A DNA stretch of 64,000 nt from Oasisia sp. SBJ-2009 (taxonomy: Eukaryota > Annelida > Polychaeta > Sabellida > Siboglinidae). A model generated the notes under the pieces. The model was given only the letters and a program-made list of their open reading frames with translations, ran no database searches and was not told where the DNA came from. This document shows positions 11,643 through 21,099 of this stretch, piece by piece. Location of the stretch: NCBI GenBank assembly GCA_964017155.1, contig OZ024855.1, forward strand, positions 3,206,190 to 3,270,189, read 5' to 3'. Every line of letters starts with the position of its first letter. The first letter of the stretch is position 1. A program made the translations under genes and the position numbers.

Positions 11643-12585
11643 GTAGAAGAACTGAAACGGCATATCGACGTGTATGTGATTGGTAGGTGCGGAGGTCACG
11701 TGTGCGGAAAAGGCCAGTCTTGCGATATCGATTTGTTGCGAGCTCACAAATTTTACTTGTCGTTTGAGAATTCTCTTTGTGCTGAGTATATCACGGAGAA
11801 ATGGTCATATTTTACATTGTTTTGTTGTTATTCATACTAGCTTGTTTGCTTCGGTACAGGGATTATCTCACTTTTCGCACGAGCATGAATCTTGTTCAAC
11901 CAAAAGGGGGTTTAAATAGACATATTTGTGTTTGCTGTTGACGTTTTAAGAAGGTGGGTCAAACACTTCACCCGTAACTGCCGCTTTGAAGGTAATGAGG
12001 GTGTTTGGCAAGGGCGTTTCTTCGTAAGGGGTCTTGTTCCATAAACGGCTAAGCGGGAGAAGTGGATCCGACTCTTAATTTGTCCTGCAATATAGACGTC
12101 AATAGCAGGTGGAACTTGTTGGGCTGTTCCGTGGAAAGGCTGTTATTAAACAATTACTCACGTGTCCTGGGTTAGTATTGTTGTTGTTGTTATTGTTGAA
12201 TACATTTATGTAATCTTGCTACTTAATATACACTTATACTATGGCTATTCTACGCAATAAAAAGCCGCACATTGTTATGGGACTTTGTGTGTTTCTGTTG
12301 TAGATTGAAGCTTCAATGGCTGCCCCTACATGGCCGTTTGAGAACAACCGTTCACCTGTTTATTCGCGCTGTGTGCACACAGAGTCTGCATCGGAAAGAG
12401 TATCAATGGACCTATCCATCACGTGAACTAATTGCTTAGCCAACTCCGCCAAGCGATCAAAATAGCTGCACGAACGCGTGTTTTGCGTCGTTTGTTTTGA
12501 CATTCTGGCTTCAGAATAGTACCTTTATGAACGTTGTTAGTGTCAAATGTATGCTCTATGCTATGTAATGCCGCAGTTGTAAACA

Positions 12586-12588
<3 letters not shown>
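11643..12588. other. duplicated intergenic block without recognised gene
   Basis: Matches 56258-57230 closely. No frame with domain-like content is shared by the two copies. Confidence 0.5.

Positions 12589-12638
<50 letters not shown>
12589..12638. repeat. (TA)n microsatellite
   Basis: Expanded in copy A. The matching site in copy B (about 57234-57241) has only a few ta units. Confidence 0.9.
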
Positions 12639-12643
<5 letters not shown>

Positions 12644-12810
12644 TGTGACGTAAGCAGATCGCATTTATTGTATTATCAACGCAACTACAGTTTGACGTTT
12701 TAGGCATATCACCACGCAATCATCAACACGTATTCAATAGAGTATCATACATCACACACGCACCGACACACAAACACACACAAACACAAACCGATTCACA
12801 AACACAAACA

Positions 12811-13018
12811 TACACACCCACACCCACACCCACACCCACACCCACACCCACACCCACACCCACACCCACACCCACACCCACACCCACACCCACACCCACA
12901 CCCACACCCACACCCACACCCACACCCACACCCACACCCACACCCACACCGACACCCACACCCACACCCACACCCACACCCACACTCACACCCACATCCA
13001 CATCCGCACACACACACA

Positions 13019-13091
<73 letters not shown>

Positions 13092-13120
13092 ATACACACA
13101 CACACACTCACACACACACA

Positions 13121-13194
<74 letters not shown>
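12811..13194. repeat. (CCCACA)n followed by (CA)n
   Basis: About 180 bp of the hexamer cccaca (12811-12990), then a ca run to 13194 with a few tca breaks. The flanks match copy B, where the same locus instead holds about 700 bp of cacgca hexamers. Confidence 0.95.
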
Positions 13195-13196
<2 letters not shown>

Positions 13197-13526
13197 GATA
13201 CACAATAGTTCTAGTGCTTCTACAGTAGTTCATTGATACCGTCCCTCTTATTATGCTGAGCACTCTATATGAAACATCCCGTGTGAATGAAGATATATTG
13301 ACGTTTTCACCTTTTAAAAATGTTTATGAACATGTTATGGAAATTCGGAGGGGTAACAAAGTTGTGCATGGTCCCAGGACTACTTTGTACACAATGACAT
13401 CGGTGTCATACACTGCCACACTTGTCTACGAAACATTTTGCATTCGGAGCACTTAAATGCAATTTCTCGCTGTCGGAAATGTGTCATGTTTATAATAAAA
13501 CAGCCTGGCTTTCAATCAAGCTTTCA

Positions 13527-13631
13527 GATATTTATCTTCCTTCCTAAATTTCAATTTCAAGTAATAGGCACTGTCTATTATAGACAGTGCCTACTTCGTG
13601 TAATTTAAATTTAGCACGGACGATAAATATC
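13527..13631. other. 105-bp imperfect inverted repeat (hairpin/MITE-like), copy A
   Basis: The centre is taggcactgtcta-tta-tagacagtgccta, a perfect 13-bp stem with a 3-nt loop. Pairing continues outward with few mismatches through aaattt and gatatttatc to arms of about 51 nt. The same structure is at 58568-58665. It could be a small foldback element, a structured RNA or a regulatory hairpin. Confidence 0.7.
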
Positions 13632-15550
13632 TATCACACATAATAACTGGTTCAGGAAAAAGTCATTATGCCTTTAGAATCTTAGGCAACTGAAGACATC
13701 ACAAACAATTAAAGTGACGAATAGTAGGAACAGTTACAAGACAATTTTTATCAAACATTTTATAAGGAGATGATCTGTTCCGTTAAAAATATATTACACA
13801 AATAGTAGGACGTTCACCGAGTCTCAGTTTGGCCATATTGTTCCCAAGTCATAGACTTGTATATAGAACATCAATATGCAAGTCAAGATGGATTAATAAT
13901 TACAGTTTCGCATGTTAACGTGTTTAATGTGCCGTATGATAATTACAATTATAATATAACATAATATTTATAGTCGAGGTTTTAATGCCATTTTACCTAA
14001 TAAATAACTTATGTGGATATGGATGTATCAATTTAAATGTCTGACAAGTTGACAACAATATTTCATGAGAAAACGCTTGTCGGGGTTTATTTAGCAGTAT
14101 TTCATGAAACTAGTAATAAACGTGCCATTACACAAGAAACCATGCTCTTAAAAGAATCACACGCCTGCAGAACGGAGATTCTACGCCTAAGACTGTTTTG
14201 TTTGACATTGTCCTGTATGACCATTTTTGAACACAAAGTATGAAAAATAACAGAGATGTATTGCAGAGTAAGCCTCTTTATTCTGTATTTTATAAGCACA
14301 ACACTGTTCAATGTCATGAAAAGCAGCACTATTACAATAGCATTCAGATAAGTGAAAAGCAAACCATTTTACAGGATACCTCAATACATATAATATAATC
14401 AAACAACCAACTTTATATGGTGACGGTAATCATAACAAAATATGTCGGCCTTACAGTGTAATAACTTTCTTTATCATTTAGTGGCGTTCCATAAGTCACT
14501 GCACACACGGGAATCGTTGCCTTCCTGTACCGTTACAAAATTACAACATGCTAAAATAGTAAAAGAATAGGCAATGTTGGTAATTACAATTGCCACTCTG
14601 TATGTTATCGGCATCGCTGAACACTGGGTAATTGTCAAATCTTGGTTCGGTTCGTCGTCTTAGATATAGGACACGTCGAACATAACGAATGTGTACGAGT
14701 TTGGGGCACTCGTACACTATTCTTCTATGACATATGATATTTCATACTCTTGTAAAATTTGGCATAATACCAATGTTCGTCTTAGACATACTTTATGCAC
14801 GTAACCAGGACACAAATTAAAATGTGCTCACAATCCTCGGTGGAAACAATTGGGAACATTCTCAAAATTGCTTGGCGTCCCAGGATTAAGAGGCACTGTA
14901 TTTGCCTAACAAGATTGGTACTAGTAGCGGCAATTGGTAGCAATATGCAGTTGTTAGATAGGTACTCTAACATAAAGCCACATGTCGATCTACATCTCGC
15001 CATAAAGTTATTATAATAATTCTGCCACCTTGTCGTACGGAGGTTTTATCAAACCATCACAATAACTGGAATACTTGTAAACCAACCCAAAGAAAATAAT
15101 AACATATCGTCTTGGAACGTCTTGAACGTCTAAAATCCAGAGTTAAAATAATCAACTGCACTACTTAAATACCACAACCCATTGTACTATATGTTTCAGT
15201 CGTTAGCTACGACGTCATAGCGCTACGTCAACGACTACTCATAATGATTCAACCGAACCCAACACCTTGCCGTATGTCAGTTCTACCCAAAAGCACCACA
15301 AAACCACTATCTGATATTGTTGAAAACCATCCCCACATTATGTTAATAGTTAATGTCAGTAATTTCAGCAATTGTCGACAACACCGCAGTTGGGTGTGGT
15401 CGTTTCTTCTTCCGTTGTGCCGCAGTCGCTGACGACGTTCCATCGTAATCTGCAATTACAGAGCCAAAACAACTGCCATAAAATATAATCGTTCTCATAC
15501 CACTTCAGTTTATTAACTTGAAGTTTCATTTATCCCGTATAAAACAACAT

Positions 15551-15555
<5 letters not shown>
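13632..15555. other. duplicated AT-rich block, 3' flank of gene A, no gene recognised
   Basis: Collinear with 58666-60596. Short open frames are not obviously conserved as proteins. Confidence 0.5.

Positions 15556-15604
<49 letters not shown>
15556..15604. repeat. (TA)n microsatellite
   Basis: Pure ta run. Also present, longer, at 60598-60666 in copy B. Confidence 0.9.
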
Positions 15605-15608
<4 letters not shown>

Positions 15609-16067
15609 CAGTTTTCTGCGCATTTGTTATGGCTTTAGGTTTCTTGGGTACAGGGATAGTCAGATATTTCCGTGGCGGGGATACAGTGTGAGAGTATAGC
15701 AAAGCCTGGAATATGGTAGTGAAAATTATTCTCAACTGATCCGCACACGTCTTTAACACTTTGGTTTTCACTCCATGAGGACTTGATGTTTATGGAGAAA
15801 GGTTTAATAAACTCATTATCATGAAGTTCAACGTGTTTGTCACAGAGCTGTACATTCACCACTAAAATCGTTCACATCAAATGCATGAAAAACGGCTAAG
15901 TTCATGTGCTGCAGAAACAGAGTCATTAGTATGGTACACCAGGTTGGATAACTTCTGGGGTCAATAGTTAAAAAGGCTCTATGTGGAATGTCTTATTTAG
16001 CTACCAGGTATATATCAGAGTAAAAATATGTATGCACCGTACCTTCTAGTGCGGCAGCCGTGTGAGT

Positions 16068-16223
16068 TTATTCACACCGAGGAATGTTGCAGTATTCCCA
16101 GGGCACGTCTGGGTTGGTCGTGTAGCACCAGGGCGCTGAGCGGACGCACTCACTCGGGGTGTTGACGACGTTGTTGCTGCAGTAGTTTGCTCTGCCTCCA
16201 GCGGCGCAGTCGTGTTTATGAGG
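16068..16223 (-). CDS. exon 3 of LRR-kringle A: second part of kringle and stop
   Basis: The 156-nt exon begins PHKHDC after ttacag and encodes NYCSNN, PWCYTT and WEYCNIPRCE before taa (16070-16068). Joined to exon 2 it gives CQHWNSQT-PHKHDC, the expected kringle junction. Besides the six standard kringle cysteines there are two more (C657, C677). Confidence 0.88.
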   Translation of the reverse strand, partial: PHKHDCAAGGRANYCSNNVVNTPSECVRSAPWCYTTNPDVPWEYCNIPRCE

Positions 16224-19200
16224 CTGTAAGGAAAGAATCGAATAGTTGGTAACAAAGTACAGCAGACTGCCATGTGGCCGTCTGAATTTTCCATTACGTT
16301 ATTTTGAAGTATTAAAACAACAAATAGTTTAATACTGTAACTTATTTTTAAGACGTTGTTGCCGTTGTCAGAATCACATATACACTTATTTAGATGTTAA
16401 ATATCCGACGATATCTAAATCTTGATAAAGACAACATTATCAGCACGAAATACGCAAAGAAGAATTAAGCTGACCAACGAAATTACAGGATTTAACAAGA
16501 TTACCACTTAGAGAATCAACTCTAGAAGGCAAGTTCATAAGCAAGCGCTTTGGCTTATCGAGAGTCCCAACTATCTATCTACGAGTATCGCTCCCTTCTG
16601 ATGTATATGTCAATTATATGTTTAGGCATATTAACACTACTCGCATCTATACAATCAGCTGTTCCATTCATTTATTGTTTCATTTATTTATTCTTCCATT
16701 CATTTACTGTTCTGTGTGAAAATGAGACTTCCCATATCTAGTCTACACTGCTTCTTTGTTAATGTAACTTCATGTCCTCTAGTCCTTCTCTCTTCCTTAA
16801 CCGAGAAATAATATTTCTGTCAATATTTTCATACCCATTCAATAGTTTAAACACTTCTGTCTGATCTCCTCTCAATATCCTGGTCTGTAGTGTTTCTAAA
16901 CCACATTCTCTTAGACGCATTTCATATCTAATATCCCTGATTTTGGTATCATTTTGGTTGCTCTCCTTTGTACTATTTCTATCATATAAATATCCTTCTT
17001 GTAATATGGCTTCCATGCTTGTACACTATTCTAAATAAGGCCTAATTACTGATTAGTAGCTTAAGTAGTAATATTTGATTTTGCATTTTGTCCGAGGCTT
17101 TTTTAAATCTAAGTAGATTATATCTACTGGTGATATATTCCAAAAAACATAACATACTTGTTAAGCATGACCTTGCTTTTAGAAAGCCATGCTGAGATGG
17201 GTTTATTAACTTATGTTTAACAAGAAAATCAATCAAATCATCTTTAATTAGACTTTCTAATAGTTTGCAAATCACCGATATTAAACTCACTGGCCTATTA
17301 TTACCTAATTAATTGATCGAAACTTTTTTAAATAATGATATGATGTTTGCTTCTTTCCATTCTAACGGAACTACTACCTCCCTTAATGACACATTGGACA
17401 CTGTTGCAAGTGGAATGCTAATTTGTTCTACAATTTCCAATAGTCATGTGGAAGGAATCCCACCCACTCCAGGTTATTAATTATCCTTCATATTCCTTAC
17501 TTTCTTAGCGACCATTAGTAAGGTTGCAATTAGTTGTTCTAAATAGTCTGATTCTCTCCCCACGAATTTAACCTTTGGTGCTGGCAATGACCTAATATTT
17601 CTCTGATAAACACCGAACTAAAGTACTCATTTGGGTTTTCTGCCATTAAGCATCTCTCTGTTATTATGTTTCCAAAAGATAGCAAACTATATAACAGAAA
17701 CAGTGGGTGCTATTGAATGAACATCATTGAAATATAAAACACACTTGGCGCACGCATTACAACATTTTAGTATCATGTTTGACAAGAAACTTTGTACAAA
17801 TTATTCGTTAAGCTTGACAAGTAGGCTACCGTTTGTGAATTCCAGTGTTGACACATCCGACCTGACTTGGTCGAGTGGGCAAGTCCGCGATAGTCGCGAC
17901 CGTCAGCAGTTAGCAGACACTCCGTTTGGGTACCTATAACATAGATAAATATACGCGCCACTGTCATCTTTAAAACATTCCGTACAGTCGTAATTGAACT
18001 AGTTACTTAATGGAACTTCAAAAACTACAAGAACTAGACGACATCGAAACTATCCCAGACATGATCCAACAAAGCGCGTCAAGAGTAGCTAAGGTAATCA
18101 CTAAACCACTGAAAGCCAGGATATCGTCATCAACACGAGCCCTCATGATGAAACGAAGAGAAATATTGGAAAACGGCAACGATAAACAACTAATAGAGTA
18201 AGCAGAAATGTGCAAGACCATCAAATCGAAAACAAGAGAGGCCGGGAAATGAAACCAAGAGATCACAGGAGGAATGATCATGGCATCAAAGAGTCTGAAG
18301 AAAGTCAGAAGAACGCAGAAGCTAGGCCAAGACACACAGATCCCACTGGAAAAGCAGGGTAGAGAAATCCATGATCTAGACAAGATCATAGAACGAACAC
18401 AGGAATTCAACACCGAGCTATAACAAGCTAGCAGCCGCACAAACAATGGTGAAACTTCTGGGTAAGATAAAAACAAAACAGACGTGATTGATATGTAAGA
18501 AGCAGCATGCTGAGGCCTTTGCCCATCCAAGAGAAACTATGGCTACACAATGATGGTGATTGAATAGATTACATGCAAACTAACTGTGACGTATTAGTTG
18601 TGCTATACCAAAGTGTCAGAAGCTGATGTTGCACACATTCATAATACTAAAAAGCAAAACAGGCGTCACACATCTGTTCGTTCGACCGGTGGCTGGGTAT
18701 TTAAAAACAATAATGAAGTTCACCCATTACTGATTACAGATTGTTTAGTCTGTTTTACCCGGTGTAATGCCAATTCTATTTTTGACGATTAAAAAATGAC
18801 AAGTGTGCATTTTAACATTAAACTGGTTGTGCATACTAGCTAAACTATTAACACGTTACACGTCATATTCTTCATATATAAGAACCAAATTGGCGTTGGG
18901 CAAACGAATTGATTGGGCAACTTTAGTGTTACTATGGATGCGTGTGGCTTATTTTAAATTGAAGGTTTTTTGGTGTTATGTCCAACATATGGCCAAAATA
19001 GTTTTCTCGAGTCAGGCATGAACGATATTAGAGTCATCTTTACCTACCGTAAACAGGGCCAGGCCCAGCTGTAGTTAATTAGGGTTTGTTAGGGACACAC
19101 CTCCGAGCGGAAAGGGCGCAGGCGCGCAAAACTTGATTTGTTCCGCTTGACTTGGACTGCAGCACACACGCTAAATTACATGCACACACACAGACCCGTC

Positions 19201-19536
19201 GTATGCAATAGCCAAAATTGGCGTCATACGACGTTCCCGATTTAGATTCAGAAAGCAGCAGTGACATGATGGACACAGGCGTAGGCGAGGCGCTGTAGCA
19301 CAGTAGCGAGAACGTCGGACTCTCTACCAAGAGGACCCGATTTCAATCCTATCTCTCTAGTCGCAGCTTGGACAACTTAGGTCATGGTATGTTGTTCCAA
19401 TTTATTCAGGTGTGTAATTGGTGCCTGGCAGTGGTGGTTATTTGTGTACGACTATAGGCGTGAAGATTATAATCTTCACGCATTGATTGCAGTCAGGGGC
19501 GTCGATCCGGTTTTTAAAGTGGTGGACGGTGGACCA

Positions 19537-19578
<42 letters not shown>

Positions 19579-21033
19579 CCTGAAATTCATATAACTATTT
19601 TTATTAAATATAAAACATAATTCATTGTTGGTCTGGTGCTAATTATTCTAAAATAAACAAAGGCCTTTATGTTATGCTAGTTAAAGTAGTTATGTTGGCT
19701 ACATATATTTGAATGGGGGGGGGGCATGGCTCACCCCAGTGCCTGAACATTTGGAGGGTAGACTTTGGACCCATAACTGTTTGCCTGATTCACAGAGTGA
19801 CAACACCGACTTATGGGCATATAAGTCCGTGGTGACAAGATGCAGAGGTTACAGGGGTGGCTGTGTAGGAGTTCCCAATTCCACCATTTGGCAAACAAAT
19901 TTGTCATCACTCAAATGGGATAAAAGTACATAAAGTGCAGGAATTCGCTGGTTACGTTGTAGGCGATATAAGTATCCACCAGAGCGACAAGGCTGCAATC
20001 CAAGGGGTGACAGGGCAAATAAAAATGAATAATCTATAATGTGCTTGATGGCTAGTGCCTATCAATATATCAACACAAGGGTGCACATTGACAGAGCCCG
20101 GCATGATGAATATTTACTGGACTAAGATCAAGTTGCGGCCAACCAAGCAATTTATCTAGTAATTTTCCACTGGGTAGTCGGAAGTTTATATCTGTACTCG
20201 TATATTAATTTTACTACTAGACCGATGTAGGGTTTTTAAGAGAGAGGAGTGATCAGTCTCGCTATATGCCTGTAAATTTGTTTTTATGGACAGAAAAAGT
20301 GGGGGGGGGGACATTTCCTATGCTGTCCCCCTCAGGCTGAATAGTGGGGGACGTGTTCCTTCGTCCCCCACCGATCGACACCCATGCTGTTAAGAACTTC
20401 GCAATCCTACATTTTAGCAAAGGTATTTGTCATCACTCAAATGGGAATACGTTACACAAAGTGCAGGAATCTGCCGCTTCTGTCGTAGGCGATAAGCATC
20501 AAGTAGGCGAGGGGTGAAAGAGAAACAGAAATTTCATAATTTATAATGTCCTTGATGGTTAGAACTTACTAATAATATCAACACAGGGATGCAAACTGGT
20601 AGAGCCCAGCAGCGGCTCAGCCCGGTGTCGCGCTTACATTTTCCCGATCGTTATAAACTTTGCGATTGACGTTTCTGCGCATGCGCGATAAATGTAATAT
20701 CACCAATGTGCATCGAAACGACAAAGCATTTTTGATGTAATGCCACGGGCTGTTCGTTAACTCTCCTGTGATGATTACTGTGAAGAATTACTTAAACTGT
20801 CGTTCAATACAATAACATCTTACGTTTGTTTTAAATCACTGTCACGGATCATGGCGCAGTATAGTCACGTGATTTACGCTTGCTCATAAAACCATGCCTC
20901 AAAACTTGGGAGAGAGGGAGGGAGGGAGATAGAGAGAGATAGAGAGATAGGGACGGAGGTGGAGAATATATCGAAGGGATAAATATATATATCATAATAT
21001 TATATATATTCATATATATATACATATATATAC

Positions 21034-21099
<66 letters not shown>

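Noticed and set aside
14037..14402. Small frames conserved between duplicates at 14.0-14.4 and 59.1-59.4 kb
   Set aside because: Conservation follows from the recent duplication; overlapping frames on both strands are equally preserved and no domain is seen.
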